Part shown: positions 35,147 to 42,799 of the stretch, one piece after another | Layout: each line of letters begins with the position of its first letter | How positions within the stretch are numbered: the stretch's first letter is position 1 | Assembly: GCF_026236535.1 (NCBI RefSeq) | Contig: NZ_JAHTMW010000012.1 | Span: 212,294 to 276,293, forward strand | Origin: Streptomyces sp. SKN60 | GTDB taxonomy: Bacteria; Actinomycetota; Actinomycetes; Streptomycetales; Streptomycetaceae | DNA length: 64,000 nucleotides | Reading direction: 5' to 3' | Program-made: the position numbers and the translations under genes | Notes under the pieces: model-generated | The model's input: the letters and a program-made list of their open reading frames with translations, nothing else | What the model was told of the DNA's origin: nothing | Database searches by the model: none

Positions 35147-36324
35147 GCGCGCGGCTCCTTCGGGAGGCCGAGCACCCGCTCGGCGATGATGTTCCGCTGG
35201 ATCTCGCTCGACCCGGCGTAGATGGTGTCGGCGCGGGAGAAGAGGAACAGGCGCTGCCAGGCGTCGAGTTCGTACGGTTCGCCGGCGGCGAGGGTGGCGG
35301 CGGAGCCGCGCACGTCCATGGCGAGTTCGCCGAGGTCCCGGTGCCAGTGGGACCAGGAGAGCTTGGCCAGGGAGGGTTCGGTGCCGGTGCGGGCGTGGGC
35401 GCGCAGGGTGCGCAGTCCGGTCCAGGCGCGGACGAGCCGGTCGCGGATCAGCGGGTCGTCGGCGGCGCCGTTGGCGCGGGCGAGGGCGATCAGGGCTTCG
35501 AGTTCGCGGCGGAAGCCGACCTGCTGGCCGAGGGTGGAGACGCCGCGCTCGTAGCCGAGGGTGGCCATGGCGATCCGCCAGCCGTCGCCGGGTGCGCCGA
35601 CCATGTGCGTGGCGGCGGTGCGGGCGCCGTCGAAGAAGACCTCGTTGAACTCGCTGGTGCCGGTGAGCTGCACGATCGGCCGGATGTCGACGCCGGGCTG
35701 GTCGAGCGGGACGAGGAGGTAGGAGAGCCCGGCGTGCGGGCGTGCGCCGGGGGTACGGGAATCCGCGCGTGGCTCGGCGCGTGGCTCGGCGCGTGGCTCC
35801 GTCCGGGCGAGGACGAAGCACCACTGGGACTCGTGGGCGAGCGAGGTCCAGATCTTCTGGCCGTGCACGACCCATTCGTCGCCGTCGCGGACCGCGCGGG
35901 TGCGGACGGCGGCGAGGTCGGAGCCGGCGTCGGGTTCGCTGTAGCCCTGGCACCACAGTTCCTCGACGGCCCGGATCGGGGGCAGGAAGCGGGCCTTCTG
36001 CTCCTCGGTGCCGTGGTCGATGAGGGTGGGGCCGAGGAGCTGTTCGCCGATGTGGTTGACCCGGGCGGGGGCGTCGGCGAGGGCGTACTCCTCGTGGAAG
36101 GCGAGCTGTTCCTCGATGCTCGCACCGCGCCCGCCGTACTCCTTCGGCCAGCCGACGCAGGTCCAGCCGTGGGCGGCCATGTGCCGTTCCCAGGCGAGCC
36201 GTTCGGCGAACGCCTCGTGTTCCCGGCCCGGTCCGCCGAGTCCCTTCAACGCGGCGAATTCGCCGGTGAGTTGAGACCGGAGCCAGTCGCGTATCCCGGT
36301 GCGGAACTCCTCGACGCTGCTCAT
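35143..36324 (-). CDS. fadE30: FadE30, acyl-CoA dehydrogenase of HIP degradation
   Basis: 393-residue acyl-CoA dehydrogenase. Signature segments: GWPKEYGGRGASIEEQLAF, WCQGYSEPDAGSDLAAVRTR, WTSLAHESQWCFVLARTEP and the C-terminal YAGSSEIQRNIIAERVLGLP. FadE30 introduces the double bond into 5-OH-HIC-CoA. About residues 175-187 hold a 12-bp-repeat insertion (EPRA units) in the beta domain. First gene of the leftward operon fadE30-ipdF-kstR2-fadA6, driven from the 47-bp divergent promoter; no clear ribosome site, suggesting a very short leader. Confidence 0.88.
   Translation of the reverse strand: MSSVEEFRTGIRDWLRSQLTGEFAALKGLGGPGREHEAFAERLAWERHMAAHGWTCVGWPKEYGGRGASIEEQLAFHEEYALADAPARVNHIGEQLLGPTLIDHGTEEQKARFLPPIRAVEELWCQGYSEPDAGSDLAAVRTRAVRDGDEWVVHGQKIWTSLAHESQWCFVLARTEPRAEPRAEPRADSRTPGARPHAGLSYLLVPLDQPGVDIRPIVQLTGTSEFNEVFFDGARTAATHMVGAPGDGWRIAMATLGYERGVSTLGQQVGFRRELEALIALARANGAADDPLIRDRLVRAWTGLRTLRAHARTGTEPSLAKLSWSHWHRDLGELAMDVRGSAATLAAGEPYELDAWQRLFLFSRADTIYAGSSEIQRNIIAERVLGLPKEPRA
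35765..35800 (-). repeat. 12-bp in-frame repeat inside fadE30
   Basis: Three head-to-tail copies of GCGCGTGGCTCG (last base of the third is C), encoding EPRA units on the minus strand. Frame-neutral on expansion. Confidence 0.85.
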
Positions 36325-36340
36325 GGAGGCACGCTAACCT

Positions 36341-36357
36341 ACCAAACACTTGTTAGG
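36341..36357. promoter_or_regulatory. KstR2-type operator, divergent fadE30/fadE31 promoter
   Basis: ACCAAACACTTGTTAGG inside a 20-bp imperfect palindrome CCTA...TAGG (36338-36357). It matches the mycobacterial KstR2 motif AnCAAGnnCTTGnT at all defined positions but one and lies 17 and 14 bp from the two flanking start codons. Confidence 0.8.
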
Positions 36358-36371
36358 GAAGGTGGACGCCG

Positions 36372-37526
36372 ATGGACCTGACCAGCTCGCCCGGGGACGA
36401 CGACTTCCGGGCGGAGGCCCGCGACTGGCTGCGCGCCCACGTCCCGGCCCGGCCGCTGCCGTCCCTGGAGACCGCGGAGGGCTTCGCGGCCCACCGCGCC
36501 TGGGAGGCCGAACTCGCCGCCGGCCACTGGTCGGTGGTCTCCTGGCCCGAACGGTACGGCGGCCGGGACGCGGACATCTTCCGCTGGCTGGCCTTCGAGG
36601 AGGAGTACTACGCGGCGGGCGCGCCCGGCCGGGTCTCGCAGAACGGCATCAGTCTGCTCGCCCCCACCCTCTTCGAGCACGCCACCGAGGAGCAGCGGGC
36701 CCGGATCCTGCCGTCCATGGCGACCGGCGGGACGATCTGGGCGCAGGCCTGGTCCGAGCCGGAGGCCGGCTCGGACCTGGCCTCGCTGACCTCGCGGGCG
36801 GTGCGGACGGAGGGCGGCTGGCTGCTCTCCGGGCAGAAGACCTGGTCCTCGCGGGCCGCGTTCGCCGACCGGGCCTTCGGGATCTTCCGCACCGACCCGG
36901 CGCCGGCGGCCGAGGGCCGGCCGCACCGGGGTCTCACCTATCTGATGTTCGACCTCCGCGCGCCGGGCGTGACCGTGCGGCCGATCGGGCGGCTCGACGG
37001 CAGACCGGCCTTCGCCGAGCTGTTCCTGGACGGGGTGTTCGTGCCGGACGAGGACGTCATCGGCGAGCCCGGGCAGGGCTGGCGGATCGCCATGTCCACC
37101 ACCGGCAACGAGCGCGGGCTCACCCTCCGCTCCCCCGGCCGTTTCCTGGCCGCCGCCGACCGGCTCGTACGGCTGTGGCGGGAGACGGCGGACCCGGCGG
37201 ACACCGCGCTGCGCGACCGGGTCGCGGACGCGGTGATCGGGGCGCGGGCCTATCAGCTGTTCACGGCCGCCGGGGCGTCCCGTTTCGCGGCGGGCAGGGA
37301 GATCGGGGCCGAGTCGAGCCTCAACAAGGTGTTCTGGTCGACGTACGACCTCGCCCTGCACGAGACCGCGCTCGATCTGCTGGGCACGGACGGGGAGTTC
37401 GCGGACACCGAGTGGGCCGAGGGGCATGTCTTCTCGCTCGCCGGGCCGATCTACGCGGGCACCAACGAGATCCAGCGCGACATCATCGCCGAGCGGCTGC
37501 TCGGCCTCCCGAAGGGCCGCCGCTGA
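36372..37526 (+). CDS. Acyl-CoA dehydrogenase, FadE31-like
   Basis: 384-residue full-length acyl-CoA dehydrogenase: WPERYGGRDADIFRWLAFEE, WAQAWSEPEAGSDLASLTSR, SGQKTWSSRAAF and the C-terminal YAGTNEIQRDIIAERLLGLP. By position after the divergent promoter it resembles FadE31 of the KstR2 regulon, but in M. tuberculosis fadD3 lies between and is absent here. It likely forms a heteromeric dehydrogenase with the shorter protein encoded downstream (start overlapping, TGATG). Assignment to FadE31 rather than FadE33 is tentative. Confidence 0.82.
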   Translation: MDLTSSPGDDDFRAEARDWLRAHVPARPLPSLETAEGFAAHRAWEAELAAGHWSVVSWPERYGGRDADIFRWLAFEEEYYAAGAPGRVSQNGISLLAPTLFEHATEEQRARILPSMATGGTIWAQAWSEPEAGSDLASLTSRAVRTEGGWLLSGQKTWSSRAAFADRAFGIFRTDPAPAAEGRPHRGLTYLMFDLRAPGVTVRPIGRLDGRPAFAELFLDGVFVPDEDVIGEPGQGWRIAMSTTGNERGLTLRSPGRFLAAADRLVRLWRETADPADTALRDRVADAVIGARAYQLFTAAGASRFAAGREIGAESSLNKVFWSTYDLALHETALDLLGTDGEFADTEWAEGHVFSLAGPIYAGTNEIQRDIIAERLLGLPKGRR

Positions 37527-38512
37527 TGCGTTTTCTGCCGACCGACGAACAGCGCGACTTCGCCGCCTCGCTCGACGCGATGCTGACCGCCGCCGCCACT
37601 CCGGCGGCGCTACGGGCATGGGCCGCGGGCGATCCCGGGCCCGGGCGCGCCCTGTGGGCCCGGCTCGGCGGGGCGGGGGTGTTCGCGCTCGCCGTGCCCG
37701 AGGCGCACGAGGGAGTGGGACCGCTGCCGGTGGAACTCGCCCACGCCTTCGTGGAGGTGGGCCGGCACGCCGCGCCCGGGCCGCTGGTGGAGACGGTCGC
37801 GGCGGGCGCGCTGCTCGCCGCACTCGCCGAGCGGGGCGAGACCGGCCCGGCCAAGCGCTTCCTGCCGGGGATCGCGGAGGGCACGACGGTGGCGACCCTG
37901 GCGGTGGACGAGGTGTCGCCGTACGCGCTCGACCCGGACGCCGCCGACCTGGTGTTCGTCGTACGGGGCGCGGAGCTGCGGCTCGCGCCCGGTCACGAGG
38001 AGCTGCGGATCTCGGCCGACCCGGTGCGCCGGCTCGCCCGGCCGGCGGCGGGCGGCGAACTCCTGGCGGCCGGTCCGGCCGTCACCGCCGCGGCCCGCCA
38101 GGCCCGCGCGTGGGCGCTGCTCGCGACGGCCGCGCAGGCGCTGGGGGTGGGTGGGGCGCTCCTGGACCGCACAGTGGCGTACGCGAAGCAGCGCACCCAG
38201 TTCGGCGCCCCGATCGGCTCCTTCCAGGCGGTCAAGCACCGGCTCGCGGACACCCTGCTCGCCCTGGAGTTCGCCCGGCCGCTGCTCTTCGGAGCGGCGC
38301 TCACCTTCGCGAGCGGTGATCTCGCGGCGGCGAAGGCCACGGCCGGCGAGGCCGCCCACACGGCCGCCGCCACCGCCCTCCAGGTCCACGGCGCCATCGG
38401 CTACACGGAGGAGCTCGACCTCTCTCTCTGGCTGCGCAGGGCCCGGCCGCTGCGGGATGCCTGGGGCACGCCGTCGTGGTGCCGCTCCCAGGTGCTGGCG
38501 ACGCGCCGCTAG
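37526..38512 (+). CDS. Short acyl-CoA dehydrogenase partner subunit, FadE32/FadE33-like
   Basis: 328 residues, shorter than usual acyl-CoA dehydrogenases and similar in size to the FadE32/FadE33 partners that form alpha2beta2 enzymes for late ring-C/D fragments. N-terminal MRFLPTDEQRDFAASLDAML and C-terminal YAKQRTQFGAPIGSFQAVKH plus ALQVHGAIGYTEELDLSLWL are clear; the central FAD/substrate loops are reduced. M. tuberculosis has two such short subunits; here only one is seen. Its TAG stop shares bases with the TAG of the convergent PPOX gene (CTAG). Confidence 0.83.
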   Translation: MRFLPTDEQRDFAASLDAMLTAAATPAALRAWAAGDPGPGRALWARLGGAGVFALAVPEAHEGVGPLPVELAHAFVEVGRHAAPGPLVETVAAGALLAALAERGETGPAKRFLPGIAEGTTVATLAVDEVSPYALDPDAADLVFVVRGAELRLAPGHEELRISADPVRRLARPAAGGELLAAGPAVTAAARQARAWALLATAAQALGVGGALLDRTVAYAKQRTQFGAPIGSFQAVKHRLADTLLALEFARPLLFGAALTFASGDLAAAKATAGEAAHTAAATALQVHGAIGYTEELDLSLWLRRARPLRDAWGTPSWCRSQVLATRR

Positions 38513-39036
38513 CGGGGGTCCTCGCGGGGCGGGCTGTCGTCGTTGCCGCGCCGGAGCGTCCGCACGCCGCGCCCCGGGGACCAGGTGCGCAGGACGATCT
38601 CCTCGCCGTCGACGTACGTCCGGACGACCTCCGTGAGCTCGACCCGGAAGACATGGAACGGCATCGGCATGCCGACCTCGGTCGCGTACCAGTCCAGTTT
38701 CTCCGGGTCGCTGATCTCGACCGCCCGTCCGGAGAGTCGGACGTCGCCGCCGCCCATGCTCGTCCCCTCCCCGGGGTTGGCGAGCAGCGCGAAGCGGGGG
38801 TCACGGCGCAGGTCGAGGGCCTTGCGCGAGTTCGGCATCATGCCGAGGTACAGCTCACCGGCCCGGAAGTCGGCCTCGATGCCGCTGAGCCGCGGCGAGC
38901 CGTCCTTGCGGAGGGTGGCGAGGGCGTGATGGGTGTACTGGCCGAAGCGCTCGCGGACGATCGCGGCGAGCTCGGGCTCGGCGGCCTCGAAGGCCGCCCA
39001 GGTGGTCGGGGCGGTGCTGGTTCCGGTGTCTCCCAT
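38509..39036 (-). CDS. Pyridoxamine 5'-phosphate oxidase-family (FMN/F420 split-barrel) protein
   Basis: 175-residue split-barrel flavin-binding protein. HHALATLRKDGSPRLSGIEADF, LYLGMMPNSRKALDLRRDPRF and VRLSGRAVEISDPEKLDWYA match the PPOX class; members use FMN, F420 or haem and often reduce or bind small molecules. Substrate unknown. ATG 39036 lies just after GGAGGA; a GTG five codons upstream is an alternative. Overlaps tail-to-tail with the dehydrogenase gene. Confidence 0.8.
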   Translation of the reverse strand: MGDTGTSTAPTTWAAFEAAEPELAAIVRERFGQYTHHALATLRKDGSPRLSGIEADFRAGELYLGMMPNSRKALDLRRDPRFALLANPGEGTSMGGGDVRLSGRAVEISDPEKLDWYATEVGMPMPFHVFRVELTEVVRTYVDGEEIVLRTWSPGRGVRTLRRGNDDSPPREDPR

Positions 39037-39097
39037 TCCTCCAGGAGACACCGGAATCCCGACACCTTCCGTCCGGATTACTCCGGATACCGTTTCT

Positions 39098-39475
39098 CTA
39101 CTGCGCCGCGCGCTCTCCCTTGCTGCGCTCGATGCAGAATTCGTTGCCCTCGGGGTCGGCCATGACGACCCAGCCGGTGCCGTCCGGGCGGCGCTGGTCG
39201 TCGACGACGCTCGCGCCGAGCTCGACCACCCGCTCGACCTCCTCGTCGCGGGTCCGGTCCTGCGGCTGGAGGTCCAGGTGGATCCGGTTCTTCACGGACT
39301 TCTTCTCGGGTACCCGGATGAAGAGCAGGGCGGCACCCGGCGTCTCCAGGAGGGCCTCGGGGTCGCCGGGGTTGTCCTCGTCGGAGAGCTTGGCATCGAG
39401 GACCCGGGCCCAGAAGGACCCCAGGGCGTAGGCGTCGGAACAGTCGATCGTGACGTGGCGCACAAGAGAACTCAT
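39098..39475 (-). CDS. VOC / glyoxalase-like protein
   Basis: 125-residue vicinal-oxygen-chelate protein with two beta-alpha-beta3 halves: HVTIDCSDAYALGSFWARVL and LLFIRVPEKKSVKNRIHLDL, then GTGWVVMADPEGNEFCIERS. These small VOC proteins include glyoxalases and antibiotic- or thiol-binding proteins; no specific role can be given. ATG 39475 chosen as the start of the conserved first strand. Confidence 0.8.
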   Translation of the reverse strand: MSSLVRHVTIDCSDAYALGSFWARVLDAKLSDEDNPGDPEALLETPGAALLFIRVPEKKSVKNRIHLDLQPQDRTRDEEVERVVELGASVVDDQRRPDGTGWVVMADPEGNEFCIERSKGERAAQ

Positions 39476-39558
39476 GCGGGTCACTATCGCCCGGCCCGGA
39501 ACCGGCCGACCACCGGTTTACCGGTTTCCCGGTTCGTACAGGCGGGCCGCCCGGCGTC

Positions 39559-40278
39559 TCAGGACCGGACGATGCCCTGGGCGCGGGCGGCGGCGAGCCA
39601 GACGGGGAACTCGGCGAGGAGCCGGTCGTACAGCTCGGCGTCCGGGACCCTGCGCGGGTCCTTCCCGGCGTGGAAGAAGCCGGCGTTGTCGACGATCCGC
39701 TTCGCCGGCACCGGGAGCTCGTCGAGCCTGCGGAGGAAGTCGAACTGCCGGCTGTCCGGGTCGCCGAAACCGACGAACTGCCAGAACAGCGGCAGCCGGG
39801 CCGCCTTGCAGACGTACCGCTCGGCGGCGGGCCTACTGCTCGGCCCGCCGTCGGTCTGGAAGACGACGAGCGCGGGCTCGTCCGAGCCGCTGTCGAGGTA
39901 GTGGTCGATGACCGCGTCCATGGCCAGGTGGTAACTGGTCCTGCCCATGTGCCCGAGCCCGGCGACGATCCGGTCGATGCGTCCCTCGTGGTCGGCGAGC
40001 TCGATCTCGGTCTCGGCGTCGATGTCGGTGGAGAAGAAGACCACGGGGACCCGCCCGTCGTCGTCGAGCTGCGCGGAGAGCCCGAGCACCCGGTCGGCGA
40101 GGGCCTGCACGGTGCCGTCGGCGTAGTACGGCCGCATGGAGCCGGAGTAGTCGACGACGAGGTAGACGGCCGCCCGCTGCCCCTCCATCCCGTGCCTGCG
40201 GAGCGAGTCCCCCGCCTTCTTGTAGAGGCTGACCAGCGCGGGAGCGCTCTCCTCGACCTTGCGCAGACTCAGTGCCAT
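39559..40278 (-). CDS. vWA-domain protein of the TerF/TerY type
   Basis: 239-residue von Willebrand A domain protein. The MIDAS motif is DYSGSM (VYLVVDYSGSMRPYYADG), with further metal residues in GRTSYHLAMDAVI and FQTDGG. ALSLRKVEESAPALVSLYKKAG at the N-terminus is typical of TerF-like proteins from tellurite/stress-response loci. No other ter genes (TerD, TerC) are present. It starts directly after the stop of the PadR-type regulator (TAAATG), so the two are co-translated. Confidence 0.83.
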   Translation of the reverse strand: MALSLRKVEESAPALVSLYKKAGDSLRRHGMEGQRAAVYLVVDYSGSMRPYYADGTVQALADRVLGLSAQLDDDGRVPVVFFSTDIDAETEIELADHEGRIDRIVAGLGHMGRTSYHLAMDAVIDHYLDSGSDEPALVVFQTDGGPSSRPAAERYVCKAARLPLFWQFVGFGDPDSRQFDFLRRLDELPVPAKRIVDNAGFFHAGKDPRRVPDAELYDRLLAEFPVWLAAARAQGIVRS

Positions 40279-40854
40279 TTACCTGTCCCCCTCCAGCTCC
40301 TCCATGTCCGCGAGCATGGCGTCGGCCAGGTCGCGTTCGGCCGTGTAGTAGCGCTCGGCCCACGTCAGGGTGAGCCGGGGGTACGCCCACGCCTCGTCCG
40401 CCCCCGCGTCGGCCACGTCCGCCTCGGCCCGCCGCCGCATGCCCTCGGCGTACTCCCGGTGCGCGGCCAGGATCTCCCGCATCCGCCCGGGTTCGATGAG
40501 GTGCCCGAGCCAGAGCCGCAGCATCGGCCCGTGCTTGAGGACGGGCGGGTCGAGCGGGGCCGTCCGGGCCCAGGTGCGCACGGCGGCGAGGCCCTCGTCG
40601 GTGATGCGGTAGACGCGCTTGTCGCGGCTGCCGGTCTCGGGGGCGACGAGCCGCGAGGTGGCGTAGCCGCTGCTCTCCAGGCGTTTGAGCTCGCTGTAGA
40701 CCTGGCTGAAGGAGGGGCTCCAGTAGAACAGCCCGAGCGAGCGGTCGGCCCACTTCTTGACGTCGTAGCCGGACAACTCCCGTCCGTGGGACAGCAGTCC
40801 GAGCACTGCCCAGCCGGTCGCGGGAAGCCCTGGCACGGTCTCTTGGTCCACCAC
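40279..40854 (-). CDS. PadR-family transcriptional regulator
   Basis: 191-residue PadR-type regulator: winged-helix core WAVLGLLSHGRELSGYDVKK, FSQVYSELKRLESSGYATSR and RVYRITDEGLAAVRTWA, then a long C-terminal helical dimerisation domain (YAEGMRRRAEADVADAG). Likely repressor of phenolic or hydrophobic-ligand genes. GTG 40854 (or the next GTG) is the probable start, since the open frame further upstream overlaps the divergent promoter and its inverted repeat. Divergent from the flavin monooxygenase operon. Confidence 0.85.
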   Translation of the reverse strand: MVDQETVPGLPATGWAVLGLLSHGRELSGYDVKKWADRSLGLFYWSPSFSQVYSELKRLESSGYATSRLVAPETGSRDKRVYRITDEGLAAVRTWARTAPLDPPVLKHGPMLRLWLGHLIEPGRMREILAAHREYAEGMRRRAEADVADAGADEAWAYPRLTLTWAERYYTAERDLADAMLADMEELEGDR

Positions 40855-40887
40855 GGACGGCAGTCTACGGCCCTTCCCTCCTCTCCC

Positions 40888-40919
40888 TATGCCTGCTAGA
40901 AGTATTTCAATTAGGCATA
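40888..40919. promoter_or_regulatory. Inverted repeat in the PadR/monooxygenase divergent promoter
   Basis: TATGCCT (40888-40894) and AGGCATA (40913-40919), 25 bp centre to centre, in an unusually A/T-rich stretch 22 bp before the monooxygenase start. Probable PadR operator, though it differs from the usual ATGT-N8-ACAT form. Confidence 0.55.
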
Positions 40920-40940
40920 ACCGCCTGGGGAGGAGCTCCC

Positions 40941-42068
40941 GTGAAGTTCTCCATGATCTTCGAAGCACAGCTCGTCGACCCGACCCCCGACCGCGAACAC
41001 CAGCTCATCCACGACTGCGTCGAACAGGCCGTCCTCGCCGAGGAGATGGGCTTCGACCGGATCTGGGCGGTGGAGCACCACTCCCTCACCCAGTACGCCC
41101 ACATGAGCGCGTCCGAGATCTTCCTGACCTGGGTGGCCGCCCGGACCGAGCGGATCCGCCTCGGTCACGGCGTGGTCACCATGCCCTTCGGCTACCAGCA
41201 CCCGGTCCGGGTCGCCGAGCGCGCCGCCATGCTGGACGTGCTGTCCGGCGGGCGGGTCGACGTCGGCGCCGGGCGCGGCGCGACCCGGCAGGAGATGCGG
41301 ATGTTCGGGGTCCGGCCCGAGCACACCCAGCCGCAGGTGGAGGAGGCGCTGCGGATCTTCGCCGCCGCCTGGCGGAAGCCGGAGTTCGAGTGGCACGGCT
41401 CGCTCGACATCGGCCCCGGCGCGGTCCTCCCCCGCCCCGTGCAGCACCCCCATCCGCCGCTCTTCATGGCCTGCTCCAAGCACGAGACCCTCAGGCTGGC
41501 CGCCGAACTCGGCATCGGTGCCCTGGTGATGGGCTTCGCGGGCGCCGACGACGTGCGCGCGATGCGCACGGTGTACGACGAGGCCGTCGCCGTACGGGAC
41601 GGCTCGAAGTTCGTCTCCACCGAGGTCAACGACCACTTCTCGGCGCTCTGCCCGACGATCGTGCTCGACGACGCGGCGCGCGCCCTGCGGCTCGGCACCC
41701 GTGGCCAGCGCTTCTTCGCCGAGTCCATCGCCCACTGGTACGGCGGCGGCCCCGCGCCCACCGGCCACGCCGAGGACGAGGACCACACCGCCGCCCTCGC
41801 CCGCGAGAGGGACGAGTTGGTGGCCCGGCTCCACGAGGCGCACATCCCGGCCCGGCCGGTCGACACCGGCACGTACAACACCGACCACGCCTACGGGGAC
41901 GCCGACACGGCCATCGCCCATGTCGAGCGGCTGCGGCGGATCGGTGTCGACGAGGTGATGTGCCTGATCCAGATGGGCACGGTGCCGCAGGAGGTCTGTC
42001 TGGAGACCGTCCGCCAGTGGGGCGAGAAGGTCATCCCGCACTTCCGCGCGCTGGAGACGGCCGCGTGA
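40941..42068 (+). CDS. Luciferase-like flavin-dependent monooxygenase (LLM class)
   Basis: 375-residue bacterial luciferase-family barrel using FMN or F420. MGFDRIWAVEHHSLTQYAHM, RIRLGHGVVTMPFGYQHPVR, AAMLDVLSGGRVDVGAGRGA and GVDEVMCLIQMGTVPQEVCL are typical. GTG start with a GGAGGAG site. First of three overlapping genes (monooxygenase, SDR, esterase), suggesting a small oxidative catabolic module. Similar proteins appear in steroid/terpenoid gene sets, but no substrate is shown here. Confidence 0.86.
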   Translation: MKFSMIFEAQLVDPTPDREHQLIHDCVEQAVLAEEMGFDRIWAVEHHSLTQYAHMSASEIFLTWVAARTERIRLGHGVVTMPFGYQHPVRVAERAAMLDVLSGGRVDVGAGRGATRQEMRMFGVRPEHTQPQVEEALRIFAAAWRKPEFEWHGSLDIGPGAVLPRPVQHPHPPLFMACSKHETLRLAAELGIGALVMGFAGADDVRAMRTVYDEAVAVRDGSKFVSTEVNDHFSALCPTIVLDDAARALRLGTRGQRFFAESIAHWYGGGPAPTGHAEDEDHTAALARERDELVARLHEAHIPARPVDTGTYNTDHAYGDADTAIAHVERLRRIGVDEVMCLIQMGTVPQEVCLETVRQWGEKVIPHFRALETAA

Positions 42069-42799
42069 CCGGGCCCAAGGGTCTGCGGGACAGAGCCGTG
42101 ATCGTCACCGGCGCGGCCCGGGGCCAGGGCGCCGCCGAGGCCCGGCTGCTCGCGGAGGCCGGCGCGCGGGTGGTCCTCACCGACGTACGGGAGGAGGAGG
42201 GCCGGGCGGTCGCGGCCGAACTCGGGCCGGACCGGGGCGTGTTCGTACGGCACGACGTGACGTCGGCGGAGGACTGGGCGGCGGTCGCGGCCACGGCGCT
42301 CGGCTCGTACGGCCGGCTCGACGGCCTGGTCAACAACGCGGCTCTGTGGCGCACCGCGCCGCTGGAGGACGAGACGTACGACAACTTCGAGCTGCTCCTG
42401 CGGGTCGATCTGCTGGGCCCGTTCCTCGGCATGCGGGCGGTGCTTCCGGCGCTGCGCGAGGCGGGCGGCGGCTCGATCGTGAACGTGTCGTCGACGGCCG
42501 GCCTGGTCGGCGTCCCGGGCCACGCGGCGTACGGCGCGGGCAAGTTCGGGCTGCGCGGCCTCAGCCGCTCGGCGGCGCGTGATCTCGCCCCGTACGGCAT
42601 CCGTGTCAACACGGTCCATCCCGGCGCCGTCGACACCCCGATGACGGCGGCGGTCGCCGACCGGGACTGGTCGCACGTGCCGCTCGGGCGGATGGGCCGG
42701 CCGCGCGAGGTCGGGGAGCTGGTCGCGTTCCTGTTGTCGGACGCGGCCTCGTACGTGACGGGCGCCGAGTTCACCGTGGACGGAGGGCTCACCGCATGA
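42065..42799 (+). CDS. SDR, hydroxysteroid-dehydrogenase-like
   Basis: 244-residue classical SDR: AVIVTGAARGQGAAEARLLA, LVNNAALWR, active-site SIVNVSSTAGLVGVPGHAAYGAG with Tyr-x3-Lys and C-terminal YVTGAEFTVDGGLTA. The ARGQGAAEA motif is frequent in 3alpha/20beta-hydroxysteroid-type dehydrogenases, which fits the neighbouring HIP cluster but is not proof. GTG start overlaps the monooxygenase stop (GTGA). Confidence 0.85.
   Translation: MTGPKGLRDRAVIVTGAARGQGAAEARLLAEAGARVVLTDVREEEGRAVAAELGPDRGVFVRHDVTSAEDWAAVAATALGSYGRLDGLVNNAALWRTAPLEDETYDNFELLLRVDLLGPFLGMRAVLPALREAGGGSIVNVSSTAGLVGVPGHAAYGAGKFGLRGLSRSAARDLAPYGIRVNTVHPGAVDTPMTAAVADRDWSHVPLGRMGRPREVGELVAFLLSDAASYVTGAEFTVDGGLTA

Noticed and set aside
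38509..38512. Truncation of the FadE-like or PPOX gene
   Set aside because: The two stop codons merely share the palindrome CTAG; both proteins have complete C-termini.
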